A stretch of DNA of 64,000 bases from Toxoplasma gondii ME49 (lineage: Eukaryota > Apicomplexa > Conoidasida > Eucoccidiorida > Sarcocystidae). Made by a program: the position numbers and the translations under genes. The notes beneath the pieces are model-generated. The model was not told the DNA's origin. It did not search any database and worked only from the letters and a program-made list of their open reading frames with translations. Positions within the stretch are counted from its first letter, which is position 1, and each line of letters opens with the position of its first letter. Below, piece by piece: positions 48,401 through 60,300 of this stretch. The stretch spans positions 124,001 to 188,000 of the forward strand of contig NC_031475.1 in assembly GCF_000006565.2 (NCBI RefSeq), written 5' to 3'.

Positions 48401-51400
48401 TTGGTACCTGAGTCTCGTTGTGTATTTGTGAGTATTTCCTTGCTTCCTTGCGTCAGGAGGGAAAGCGACACGGACTCTTTTCGGCGTTGGAGGACCTTCG
48501 ATTGCAGGTGCTTGTCTCCTGCTACGGCAGGGGCTCGTGGGGCAAAATTGCGAGGCACCTTCGGGGCAGGACTGAGATGAAGTGCCGAGAGAGGTTCGTC
48601 CACCGTACTCGTTTTATCTTCGGTCAGTGGTGTGATTTGTCTCCCGTCACAGTGAATTCTCCGTTTAGTGAGTGTCTCCGAATTCTGTGAAAGCAGTGGA
48701 TTATTTTTACTCATCATACACAGTTGCGCGTAAGCATACGTTCATCTCAGTGTCTATCTATCTACATAGAGATATCTATCTATCTTTATATATACATATG
48801 TGCAAGTATGGATATACACAGATTCGGGCTACTGTTTGGGTAGGCTACGTATATATATATATATATATAGGCTTTTTTCTTTTATGCTCAAGTTCGTTGC
48901 TGTCTTTGTGTGTTTTCATTTGGGTCTTACGTAGTATCCTGTGTGGATTGTTTTTTGCGCGTGGATTCGCCTGGGTGTCTTGCTTGTCAGGTATGAAAAT
49001 TGTCTGCATGACGAGAGCAAGACGCTTCTCTGGACCTCGAGCGAGATGTCTCTGCTTCGCGTTGCTGCCGACTTCTTCCAACAGGACTGGCCAGCCGTTG
49101 CGGTAAGAGCCATGCGTCCTGGTTCTGCTAGTTTTCTTGTCTCCTAATCGTGTGACGTTCAGAGTGATTCCGTCGAACACGTCTCTGTGATATATGCCGG
49201 TTTAGATAGGTATTGGATCTGAGTCTGGAATGCAGAAACAGCATCTTGTTCTCAGCGGCTCTCATACAGAGTTTCTGCGACAACATCTTCTTTTGTCCTT
49301 TTTCGGTGTCGATGCTTCGCCGTGATGAGACCTGCTCGCTTCCTCTGTCCGTGCATGTTGTCTTTGTTTGTCGGTTATGGATTCTCTTGTGCTATCGGAG
49401 CATAGTTAAGAGGGAAAAAATTGTGAAGATAAAGCACCCATACCAACTCCGTTTGTCTCTCCGGAAGCAAATATAAGAGTAAAGCAGAGAACGGCTACCT
49501 TGGTTGTTCGTGCCCGATACTTGGAGGCGTAATGCGTTTTCTAGGTACCGCGCTGTTTTTGTTTATTCATTAAAGATAAACCGCTGTGGGTCGCGGAAGG
49601 CTCGGCTGCCTCCTGAGGCTGCACTAGTTAGATGTCAGTATCCTACGGCTTTAAAAGAGGGAAATTTGCCCTCCAAAAGAGATTGGGATTTGACTCTCGT
49701 GCGGCGTGAAGGTAAGAGGATGATCTAAAGCTTGTAACGGTGTCTCAACTCCTCTTCTCCATTTTTCATGGATCTTTATGTCTCGCAGCGCGTGATTTGC
49801 GGCCGACCTGCGCAGCAGTGCAGAGAGAAATTTGAAGAGTTGGAGACAGAAGCAGAGATAGAGCAAACCGCTATTCAGTTTCTTCGTCGTTTTCCGGAGA
49901 TGCCTGTCCACCAAGCAGATTCTTGGGAAGCTGAGGCGAGTACCAAGTAGGCAGCAGCGACGAAAGAAAGGCGAATTAAGAGAGAGAGGCAGAGGAAACA
50001 AAGAGGTTGACCGGTGCATGCAGCAGTGTCTCCATGTCGCCGTTTTTTGATTTCGTTTTTGGATACTTTTACACAGACGAGAGCCTTGATCATTGCTGCC
50101 TGTGTAGAATACGTAGAATTGTCTGCTCTATCAGTGTCTCTTTGTTTCCGTGTGAACTGCCAAAGAATTCACATGGAGTCTGGCGGTCGGTGTATAGACG
50201 GAGAACGGCAGGCATCGAAGGATTCGGATGCCTGTCGGTTAGAGCACAGAAAACAGAAGATGTGTGTGTTTGTTTGATCCGTCCCTGTTCCATTGCCGAG
50301 AGCGCCCCTCTAGAACCAGGACCCATGGCTGCAATTGTTCTCTTCTCCACCTTTCTTTACGTCTAACTTCAAGCCACTGCATGCTGCACTTCCTCTTTCA
50401 TATGTAGTAGACGTGGTCATGTGTTGCTCTACGCGTTGGTGGGCTGTTGGTTTAGATCTTGAAGGTCTCTGTTTACCGGATCCAAGGTGTATTGTACCAG
50501 CGTGGTTTTGCGAATGCTTAGTATGTCTGTGAGTCTATTCCGGGCATATCTTGTACTTTACCGGCATTGTTCTCTTTTAGTCTGTAGTCAAAAACAAATT
50601 ACTCGAATCGTTGTCGCAGTATTCTGAAGAACTCACGCTTGGGCACTGATATCTTTTTCACTGACACGCCCGGACCGGTGTGTGTTTCTTTTCTCGTTTG
50701 GGTTCTTCCTCCAGAAAGAGAGGCACCACTGTGTCTCTTAGGCAGGTCTGTAGATCCAGCACTGCTTCACTTGTGGGAATACCGGAGACCGAGAATACTC
50801 TTTGGAATTGTATGTATTTGCATGCTGGAGTGCATGTATACTTAAATTCGACAAATTCTAGTTGATTTGTAAACAGTTTCGTGGCCTGATGAAAAGTTTA
50901 CTGAGTTTAATTGTAGACTGTGTGGCTTCTCCCTTTAGGTCGGCGGTCGTCGCTTGGGCGGAGGCTCATTTGTTGTATCTCCTCCGTTTCTTCGTTTGTG
51001 CTTGCGGGCACCTCTTTGCGGATTCTGTGCGAAAGGCAGCCTCAGAAGGTCTTCTTTCTTTTGCATCTTTTCCAGCCTTTCAGGTGGAAGAGCCCAGAGA
51101 GCAGGAAGGGCCTCTGAAGACAAACGCGAGGGGAGGAAGTCAGGAGACGCACCGCCCAAAGAGGCAGACAGATGTGCGCGGCACAGGAGAGCGAGAGAGA
51201 CTTGTTCGTGGCATTGATGCAGGTCCATCTCCTGCTGCGCGTTCTGCCGCAATCCAGTTTGCCAAGTAAAAATCCAAATCGAAATTCCTTCATCAATATG
51301 ATGTCAAGAGGGGCGACAGTGAACGTACAAATACATCTATGTATTTTCAGGTGTACGGGTACGAGGCAGATATTCATAGGCCGTTCCATTCTTGTATACA

Positions 51401-53918
51401 TCTATATGTAGTGTTTATGTATGCTCATGTGAATGTTTACAATATTTTCCTCAATGTGAATCTACGACGGGTACTGCATGCAGGGGAAACCTTGATGGGC
51501 CTAAAGGACAGAGGATTACCATTGTTTTTGGTCCATTGAATTACGAGGGTGAGAGGCCCCAGAGAGGATGGAAAACAGATTGATTCATTTGACTTATGAA
51601 TGGTGACTTCAACCTGCGTCTCCCTTGCACTGTTGCTCCATATATTTTCTTCGTTTTTCCATGTCTTTTACAGGTATCTCGAGGCGCTTTACGCATTGCT
51701 TCTTCCCGCTTCTCGACGCTCGGCTGTCTCGAAGCCCGCGGACCCTCTGTCCGGCGCTCAGCCGACTGTTGTCGGAAGCTCTCTTGGGAGTCGTGATGTG
51801 GTTCCTTTCCAAGGAGAAAGTGGAACGACTGTCAGCCCCGATCAAGCGTGTCTGTCGTCATTTCCTCCACAGTGTCCAGAACCTCGGTCTCTTTCCTCGC
51901 CTCCCCCCTTCACTCCGTCCGCAATGTGGGCAACCGCTCACTCAGATGATCGTTTCCCAGCTCTTGGAGACCGCAGTCACCTTTCTTTTGCTTGCCCCCC
52001 AAACTCGCTGGCGACCGCGCTTCGCTGTCTCCCTTCGGTGTCACTTCAACAGACTTTGTCCCCCAATTCTCCTGCTTCTTTGTCTCCCCTTCTCTCATTT
52101 GAGAAACACACCGGTGCCTCAGGGGAGACACTGCAGGGGTCTCGAGGGCCGGAGGTGCGGACCGACGCTTCGGGCGCAAGCGGGGCAGACGAGGTGGAGA
52201 TCCCGAGCGATGCTGGAGTCGCCTGTCTCTTCCTGCTTCTCGCTGTCGAGAAAGGTGTAGGTCTAGGCTTAGGCGAACAGGCCCCCAGACTGGTGAGTCT
52301 GTACAAGAAGGGGATTCGTGAGTGGAAATCGAAGCTGGCAAACAAGGGAGAGACATGGGAAGACAGCGGGACAGTCGACACCGGAAAGGTGAGTCCATGT
52401 TTAGATCTTTCAGAGACTCGGAGTCAAGTGATGCGTATAGGCGAACTCAGGGAGGAAACTCTGGAAACTATCGCGGAGGTCCCGCATCCGCACCAGTCTC
52501 CTCTGGGGTCTGGGTCTTCGTGTCTGCCGGACCCGAGGCGCCCTGCCCACATGGCTCCGGTGGTGGCGGCAAGTCTCCTCCAGTGGCTAGCTGTCTCCGG
52601 TGGCGCCGGGGGCCCGCGCCCGAATCGGGCTTCAGAGTCGACGGCGCTGGAAGAACGACAGGCGCTCTCTAACCCTCCAGCCGAGAGGGACGGGGAGCCG
52701 TCGGTGGTGGCAAGTGACTCTGAAGAGCATGCACAGACAGAGGTTTGCTCTGAGCCTAGCGCCAGTGAGGGCGCGCGAGGCCAGTCTAATTTTGACAAAC
52801 TCGTCGGGTTTATGTCTCACGAAAAAGGACAGAGTTATGCCACCGTCCCCGCCAAGCGACCCGCTCTCAGGTGTCTCCAGCAGCGCCCCTTGCCTGCCGC
52901 CTTGGTTGAAGCTGCAACGCAGGCGGCCGCGACCGAAATGAAACTGCGCGGGTTGGACCCTCGACTTGTTTCGGACGCTTCAACTGCCGGGAAAGATAGA
53001 CGGAAGAAGGCCAACCAAGTTCTTTCACGATGCTCGCGTGCGACCCGTGCACCGACAGAGCGAGGCCAGCGCCTACCCCAGCGCATCGCCGCGGGCTTGG
53101 AGGTAGGGTCAGAATCTAGGATCGATGAGCGGCTAGGAGCTTCCCAGGAGGTTGAGAGCTCGCGTGTCTCTCAATTTGGAGACCAGGAATCGGGAGGAAA
53201 TGGCAGCAAGACGAGACGGTACTACGCACAAGTGCCAAGAAGGCAAGTCTCTGCGCGCGGGCGGCAACGGGAAGGGTCAGGGCGAGGACGAAGGGCGCAG
53301 GAAGGAAGTACAGAAGGAGGCCCGGATGATGGGGATATGAAGGAAGCCGAGACACAGGAGACAGGGGAGAAAAGAGGCCATATGAAGGGGGGGAGTAAGC
53401 GGGGAAGATCCCGTGGGGTCAAGAAGGGAGGGATGGAAGAGCCTCAGTCGGCACTAGAGCGCCCTAGAAGAGGACGAAAAGGGGGACGAGAGATTTGTGA
53501 CGATGTGGGGGAGAAGCACCGTGACCAGAATGCGAGCGTTGAAGACAGGAGAAACGGTGAAAAGGGTTGGCCAACGGCACACGTGGAAGAAAGACAGTTC
53601 TGGAAAGGCGACACGGAAACTGTAGACGAGACACACACCCAACGAGTAGGCCAGAGAAGAAGGGATGAAAAGAACAGAGATGAGACAGAAATGCAACCGG
53701 GGGAGATATTCGCTGACAGTGGCGTTGCTGAAGGGTTGCCCATCGGAAGTGCCGGAGAGGTCGACGTGGGCCAGATGTGCGAGAGAGCTGTGGTGGGCCT
53801 GCCACTCGTGGATGGCAGAACGGGGAAGAAATTTACGGAAGTGGAAGCTTACACAATTGCCAGAGAGGTTGAAGAGAAGATCAAAGCAATGTATGAAGCT
53901 CCAAAACCTGCAGAATAA
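45420..53918 (+). CDS. SNAPC4-like Myb-repeat DNA-binding protein
   Basis: Seven exons: 45420-46439, 46848-48116, 48457-48593, 48991-49102, 49789-49946, 50939-51265 and 51674-53918. All phases close, giving about 1,755 residues. Three Myb/SANT repeats lie at ~711-763 (WSPEEDAALL...GKWMKVAALL...NNQCRARYL), ~764-809 (SWGKIARHLRGRT...KCRER) and ~810-865 (LLWTSSEMSLL...DWPAVA...QCREKF); the second and third are split by introns. A further Myb-like segment precedes them (VPILYFSSLL...VFQVYLHL), as in SNAPC4. The N-terminal half has a coiled-coil-like segment and a Glu-rich acidic run; the C-terminal exon is basic/acidic with RGRKGGR-type motifs. SNAPC4 is the DNA-binding subunit of SNAPc, which recruits Pol II/III to snRNA genes. 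Another Myb family (CDC5 or telomeric type) is possible. The start is uncertain: the next ATG is at 45612. The donor at 48594 is GTTCGT. A donor-like AAGGTGAGT at 52390 lies within the open last exon. Confidence 0.82.
48850..48869. repeat. TA microsatellite in a Myb-gene intron
   Basis: A TA run, with a nearby TCTA/TATC simple-sequence tract at about 48753-48785. Both are inside the intron 48594-48990. Confidence 0.85.
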
Positions 53919-56440
53919 ACTTGCGCTCAGTGAAGAACACACTTTTTCTGGATGCTTTCGATAGGGGTGCAAATACGGTCACAAGCAAGTGCGCATGTAT
54001 TTCCACGTCTACATGTACATACATTTATAAATTCAGATACACTTGTGCAGCGTGTCGAGTTTGAGTTAACGCTCCACAAGGGACGAAGGCACAACATAGT
54101 GCGGCGTGCACATCCCCAATCAATATAGATCAGAAAGCATCCTTGGGGCATATCAGAATTTTAGGAGAATTTTAGGGGACGGAGGAAGGTCTGTCGAACC
54201 GCATTGGGAGGTGACTTGTTGAGGATCCCAGTTCACGAGTTAAAACCTAGCAATGAACTTGGAAATCTTTCTTGTGAAAGCTTCTGTACAAAAACACAGG
54301 ACACAGTGGTTTGTATACTGTCGGTGGGCTGTCGCTCGGTGCGAATTCCCGCGCTCCGCGAACGCTGTTTATATTGGGGAAGATTTCGCGTTCCTAGCGT
54401 TCCTGGTTTTGTATATTGATGTTTGGTTTGGTAGTCTTCTACCTCCTTCGTGTAGATGTACATGATTCCATCAATTGAAGAGGCGTAACGCGTTGTTTCC
54501 CAGTCTTCTCTACCCGGTTGTCATACGTATGAACGATTTGTTCGCACACAGAATCGGATGTGCACGAAGACTTTGAAATAAATAGTTTTTCAGCAGCTGG
54601 TTTTCCTTTGATTTCATCCATTCAAGCAGAACTTAGACCCGCCGGATTTCAGGAGATGGCAGCGTGCGATGTTATCGAACTGATTAGACAATGTTACACA
54701 TTTAATCACCAGTTTCGATGTTGCTGTTTTGCGGAGATGCAGGTGCACTGAAGTTCCATCATGTTGGTTGTGACTTGAACAGCTTACAGTTATGCTTACT
54801 ACCCTTTTCACCCGTCGGAGGAAGGCAGAGAGAAGCAAAGACACTAGTTTCATTTCAGATTATTTCCATAACCCGGCAGTAAGGTAGCAGCAAGCCACTG
54901 CGGAAATGAAAACATGGTGCTGTCCCCTTTAGTGTTCCTCACCAGCTGGATGACTACTTGTAAGACTACAAAGTTTTGAACTCGAGACTTTTCAGGAAAC
55001 TAGGCGACGGGTGCCACTCTGGAGGGCCTATGCTCCTGCACATTTAGGTACCCAGTGTGGTTTTATAATGGCGCTACGCCAAAACCTAAAGCTCATGTGC
55101 TTGCTTGTCCGCGGGCGCAGCCCGTCTGCATGTCATTATCGCGAGCAGAAGTCCAGATGTCGCACCTTTTTTGGACAAGCATAGATTAGTATGTCATTCT
55201 AGTTGTGTCGCGTTCTTTTTCCTACAAAACATCCTGGGTTTCCGCTGGGCGGTCTAATGCATAGATGAACACACGAAACACTACTGTGCGTTTGGTTCCT
55301 GAAATAAGGAGAGTTTTGGCTGTGCAATCCGCAGTTCACCATGAACTCTGCCGTTTCTTTGTGAATCAGAAACGAACAGAAACTACTCCGATTCGCAAGC
55401 ATGGAATGTGCACAACCGCCACTGCATGCACATTTTCAGCATGTCGGTGGGTGACTCTGGAGTTCGACCTCAACGCTGTTTTTCTCTTCTCTCGTGTGAT
55501 GTCAGCCAGCAGAATTTTGCAGTGAATTTTTTTCACCAAATTCCAGTTCGCTAAATCCATTAATAAAAAGTTGTACAGCTACGTCTTGGGTTCTCGTTTT
55601 GCATTTCTGGATTCGCAGTGAAATACATTCCTCGCATGCGTCCACGAAACCAGATTTGCCAGCCCGCGCATTTTTCCCGTTTTCTAGCGTTATGCTCTGC
55701 ATAGTGAATTTCATCAGTCTGGTGCGAATACGAAGTTTTTCTGCTTTTCGTATAGACTCCCTGCACCTCCGTTTTCTGTCCATCCATTCTGATATATCTT
55801 CACCCCTTGTGAAAACAGCGAAGCTTTGGGTCATTGGCTGGTTATTGATTGATAGAACAGGGAAACGTGTCTCTCTTTGAAAAAACGTTTTGTCCCATCG
55901 AGATGTTCCCTACTACTGTGTGAAGCTGTGTCTATTCCAGGACCACTGATACCGAGTCTTTACCGTCTGTCACTGTCACCGTCGACAGACGTGAGAAGGC
56001 AGTAGGGCCGCGTATTATCCTGATGCCTTGAAGGAAATTTTGTATTTCAGTGCGTCTTGTTTGAGATATTCTCGACATATTTTTCCTTATTTCCCGCACT
56101 TTATTCCACAGTGGCAGCTCTGTCTCCTCTCTTTTTCTCGAGCAATCTGCACTCCACTGAATTGGCGCATTCGGAAATGCACCCACAAACATCTGTAGAT
56201 TGAACAGAATCGGGGCTGGACCTTCCTCGAAGTCTACGCAGATGACTTCTTCCATTTGACAGGCTGACCATTATTTCTTGTTTCATCCTTAGCGTATCAA
56301 GGGCGCATGCAAAGGGCAGTGCATGCTGTTGAGTACAGGAAAGGAAGAGGCGAATCTTATTTCCGTTTTGCCTGGTTCCTGCTCAGGGGCACAGTGTAGC
56401 GGGTTTCATCTGTGTGACGCGGAGAGGCGATGCTTTCGGA
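53919..56440. other. Intergenic region between the Myb gene and the ICT1-like gene
   Basis: Only short ORFs occur on either strand and none shows a domain. A perfect 11-base direct duplication (AGAATTTTAGG twice) lies at 54155-54176. The 3' part contains the probable promoter of the ICT1-like gene. Confidence 0.45.
56305..56326. promoter_or_regulatory. Paired GCATGC motifs upstream of the ICT1-like gene
   Basis: GCATGC at 56305-56310 and 56321-56326, 16 bases start to start, 115-136 bases before ATG 56441. The arrangement resembles the pair upstream of the Myb gene. Confidence 0.45.
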
Positions 56441-57301
56441 ATGGACCTAAGGTCCGTCTTGTCCTCTCTCCTTTACTTTCAGCAGGCAGTTAGGCAGGGG
56501 TATCGAAGGAACAGATGGTTCGCCACAGAGCTCGTAGGGCAAGTTGGCCTCTTACACAAGCGAGATCATGTTATGTGCCGCCAGGCAAGTATTTTTGTGG
56601 CTTCCGTTCACCAAACTAAACGGGGAAGTGAGTGTATGTGGAGAATTGTTTCCGGTCGCGTCCTATGGGGACGCGCGATTTCGGCAACGCATGCAGCGAT
56701 CGCTCCTTCTTTGCCGAGAGCCTCTACTCTCGGGAACAGGTTCTTCAGAGTTCGAGCGTTTTCATTGGGCGGAACACATGAATCTCAGACAAAGAAGAAG
56801 ACACAAACTGACACGCAGGCTCGCGGGGAAGGGCGAGAGCGAGAGCAGCGCGGAGATAGAGACGGCGAAGTAGCTGGTATACCGTTGTCGGAACTGAGTT
56901 TCCGTTTCTGTCGGTCTTCTAAACCTGGTGGGCAGAGTGCTAATAAAAGCGAAACAAAGGCTGTCCTAACAGTGTCAATGCAGTCGCTGAAAAAGTACAC
57001 CAGTTCTGACGTAGTACAAAAAATACAAGAGGAATTCGGACAGTGGATAAATAAGAAAGGAGAACTGGTGCTCTCTAGTGAACGACACTCGTCACAAGCT
57101 GGTAATAAAAAAGAATGCCTGAGCCGCCTAGCTGAAATGCTCCAACAGCTGCGCGATCGGCCGGAGATTACGGGAGGGAAGAGTCCTCGTGAATTTCAAA
57201 GCGAGGAGTCCCAACTCAAATATAAAGCCCGTCTTATCGCCGGCAAGAGGAAAAACCAATACAACAGACAATGCCATACCGTAAACAGGCGCGACTGGTA
57301 A
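56441..57301 (+). CDS. ICT1/mL62-type peptidyl-tRNA hydrolase (GGQ release-factor fold)
   Basis: A single exon of 286 residues. The C-terminal half is an RF-1-type domain: PLSELSFRFCRSSKPGGQSANK with the catalytic GGQ at residues 163-165, then a Lys-rich helix, INKKGELVLSSERHSSQ, and a basic tail (KYKARLIAGKRKNQYNRQ). This layout matches ICT1 (mL62), which lacks the codon-recognition domain of full release factors and hydrolyses peptidyl-tRNA on stalled mitochondrial ribosomes. The N-terminal ~105 residues are hydrophobic/basic and poor in acid, as expected for an organelle presequence. Three in-frame ATGs are possible starts: 56441, 56573 and 56636. The last gives the cleanest mitochondrial presequence (MWRIVSGRVLWGRAIS). 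The frame is open slightly upstream from a GTG at 56414. An apicoplast role is an alternative. Two GCATGC sites lie just upstream. Confidence 0.85.
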   Translation: MDLRSVLSSLLYFQQAVRQGYRRNRWFATELVGQVGLLHKRDHVMCRQASIFVASVHQTKRGSECMWRIVSGRVLWGRAISATHAAIAPSLPRASTLGNRFFRVRAFSLGGTHESQTKKKTQTDTQARGEGREREQRGDRDGEVAGIPLSELSFRFCRSSKPGGQSANKSETKAVLTVSMQSLKKYTSSDVVQKIQEEFGQWINKKGELVLSSERHSSQAGNKKECLSRLAEMLQQLRDRPEITGGKSPREFQSEESQLKYKARLIAGKRKNQYNRQCHTVNRRDW

Positions 57302-60300
57302 ATAAAAAACGCTGCTGACGCCTGTCAGCGGCTTTGGCATTTTCGTGTTACTGTGTTTCGAGCAGCAGAGCGCGGACTGTGCCCATTTCATGTTTAGCCA
57401 TACGCTTTTGTAGTTGTATGTAAATACTTTCGTATCGATTGAACAAAAGAAGGTGCGTGCCCTTATTCTTCAGTGACTGACGCAGAGTGGAACACTTTTG
57501 AGCAGTTTGTTTCAAATCAAGTCTCCTTTCTTCTTTTCAAAACGTCATTTGTGTGGAAGCCTGTAATGGAAAAATGATGAAAGCCCCAATGTCTGGCCAA
57601 TTCATCTGGCGTTCAAACGGCTCTCTCCGCGATGAATTGCACGCTGGATTGCGAACTGCACGACAGCGACTGATTGCCGGCGAATTCGCCTGTAACTCCG
57701 AACGCCGCAGCCTTTCCCGCTATGACAATACGAAGGAGAGGCTGGTGGAAAACAACGAGTAAAAACTATTCGGTCAGTTTTAACAATGCCGCCAGTCGTG
57801 ACGACACGCTTCTTGCGTATCCCGGCCACTATTTTGGATACTGTGAGGGTTAGTGGGGCTGGACTTTTGTGATCATTCACAGTGCCACCGACCTACGGCA
57901 CGCCGCTGTGAAAACTTGATCATTCACGGCCAGGGCACCGAAAGTCTTTGAGGTGTACTGCGTTTTGCTGACGCATAATATGTACCCGCTACGATCGGGG
58001 TATTTGAACCTTTTCCGTAGGAACTAACAAGTACACCAGGACACTGTTGCACTTGATTCCCGATATTCTCAGTGCAAAAGCATAAGCAAATAAAGAATGA
58101 TATCCAATCATTACGAAGCAACGTGCATTTTTGCGAGAAAGGGACTACAACGGATTGGTGAAAACATGGAATCTCTTCAGAACCCGCGGACTCCCGATGT
58201 GTGATTTCGACTTTCTGTACACTTTCGTCTGACTTCTGTATTGACTTATGAACTGAGGGAATCACATCATTCAGCAACGCAAAAATAATAGGTTAACTGT
58301 GCAGAAACATCTCCTGCATGAAGAGCGAAACGACGAGAGCTTCATTGGGTCAATATGTCCCACGAAGGGAATCCAACATGAGGGTGGTGAACAGAAAGCA
58401 TTACGCGGCAGAAGGTCCGAATTGATAGATCCAGAACTTCTGGTACCAAGTCTTTATATGGTTTCGTAAGTACTCTTGGAAAGATGAAAAATCCAGGGAA
58501 TTTGAGATCTATTCAGTAGGTTCGCCCACGTAGAAAAGACCACGGTGTGCAAACATTTGTTTTTGCGATCTGGCCCCGATTTTCGTCGACCCAGTTACAT
58601 GGTTCTGTGAAACCTTGGACCATTATCTCAGCGTATGCCCCGACATCTGTGGAAAAGTCTAAACAGATCCGCGTTTCCCTTTCATAAGCCGAGCAGTCTA
58701 ACAGCGCTGAGTCGGTCCACTATGCCCCATGCATCAATAAGCCACTGACACCCATGTCGTCGTCTGTTCTTTTGTTTCTGAAGCGTAATTCTTGCCCTCG
58801 GATCCGTTCGACAAAGCACAATGTCAGGACGAGTTGTTACAGACGAGGTCATCGCAAAACATGAAGTATGAAGCTGCCGTTATGCGCCCACAATTTCTGT
58901 GGTCCTTTTTTCACGAACTGAAATAGCGGCACTCGCATGCGTTGCGGGAAACAAAGTTGGCTGAAAACACACCAGCGAATGTACCAGGGTACCAAAAATT
59001 TCCGTACTAGCTGGGAATGATGAATAGCCACAACAAAATCGATCACAAGAGCACCACTCCGTAAACACCGCATAGCACAGCGCCCAACTGACTTCTCACT
59101 GTGGTACAAAATTTCTGTAAGCGCTTTTAAGCAAGTTGATTACATCCGTATCAAGAGCCAGATGCGGATCTGTGTACCCTACGTTGCTGCCATGTCAACA
59201 CACTTTTTCCAAGAAGATACGCCAACACGAAGAAGGTTTCGCAGCGTTGTCATCCCTCTTTTTCTCTCGCTCCTTCTACGCATGTGCTGCAGAAGAGACT
59301 CCGACGATGTGAGGCCACTGCACAGCTGGAAAGAGCGGCAGTTCGGAAAGCTGAAGCAGCTGTAAGCGTTTGAGTGAGAAAACATGGGGAAGCGACAACA
59401 CAAGCAGCTCATCATCCGATCAAACATTATTCATTTGTTACATAAAGGAGATACGGAGTGAACGGTCCTGCTGAAAAGCACACGTCAGGGACCTCGAACC
59501 ACCATTCACTGAATGGAAACTTTTGAGGCATACAAACTTCTGTTCGTGAAACGGGATCATTGCTCGCGGATGATCCCCGGAAGCCTAATGCTCAAGAACA
59601 GCTGTTTCTCAAAATGAGTACATCATCGCGGAGTACAACGAGTCGCCTGGAAAGAAACCGTTCCCGTTTACCTCTAGGCCCACAACTTCACCCTTGTGTT
59701 TCTGTCAAACTGTTCGTTCAGGCAGAAGATGCCGCAGAGAGGGCGAGACAAGTGAAGCAGGATATTCAGGAGATGATACGGATGAAAGAGAGAGAGTTCC
59801 GGAAACAGTGTACAGTAATGTGAACGATTCATATGCATGAAGTGATTCTGACTCTGTCTTTTTCGTCAGCGACGTTCTGATTGCATATCTTGACTCACGG
59901 CAATATCTGCAAATTTGGCATCTTGTTTATGTGCCGCCTTTATAGTAGAAACCTTGCGTTCCGGCTTCAGCAGTTCAGTGTGGCAGTGGTGTACAACCAT
60001 CATGAGGAAATTGGTCGCCTGCGCCTCATAACGGGTGTCTTGCTCCGACATGTGCTACCACAGTGCCATATGGAGCAGCAGCAGCGATGCGATCTATAAG
60101 CATGCTAGACGTTCTGTTACACCTTGTGGAATGGAATTCCTAGGATTTTTGGAAGTGCATATACCACGAGGTGGACTATTGGTGTAGTTAAGCGTGAACA
60201 GGCGGCATCATGTCTACACAACTTGTTCCCCAACGACGATTCCTCAAGGGTCTGCCGCCAGGAAGATATGCTTTCCCCGCATCCTCACTGACCCCCCAAA

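Noticed and set aside
52390..52450. Donor-like AAGGTGAGT inside the last Myb exon
   Set aside because: The frame stays open for over 1.5 kb afterwards, so an intron is not required; noted only as a possible alternative.
53454..53972. 172-codon minus-strand ORF across the 3' end of the Myb gene
   Set aside because: It is antisense to the long last exon, Ser/Phe-rich as expected for the reverse of a Glu/Arg-rich exon, and has no motif.
59162..59365. 67-codon ORF with a hydrophobic stretch and a GTAAGC donor-like site
   Set aside because: Its phase does not fit the CaaX segment downstream at that donor, and no other partner exon was found.
59470..59510. T-loop-like GGTTCGAGGTCC on the minus strand, considered as a tRNA
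   Set aside because: No acceptor stem, D arm or anticodon arm could be paired around it.
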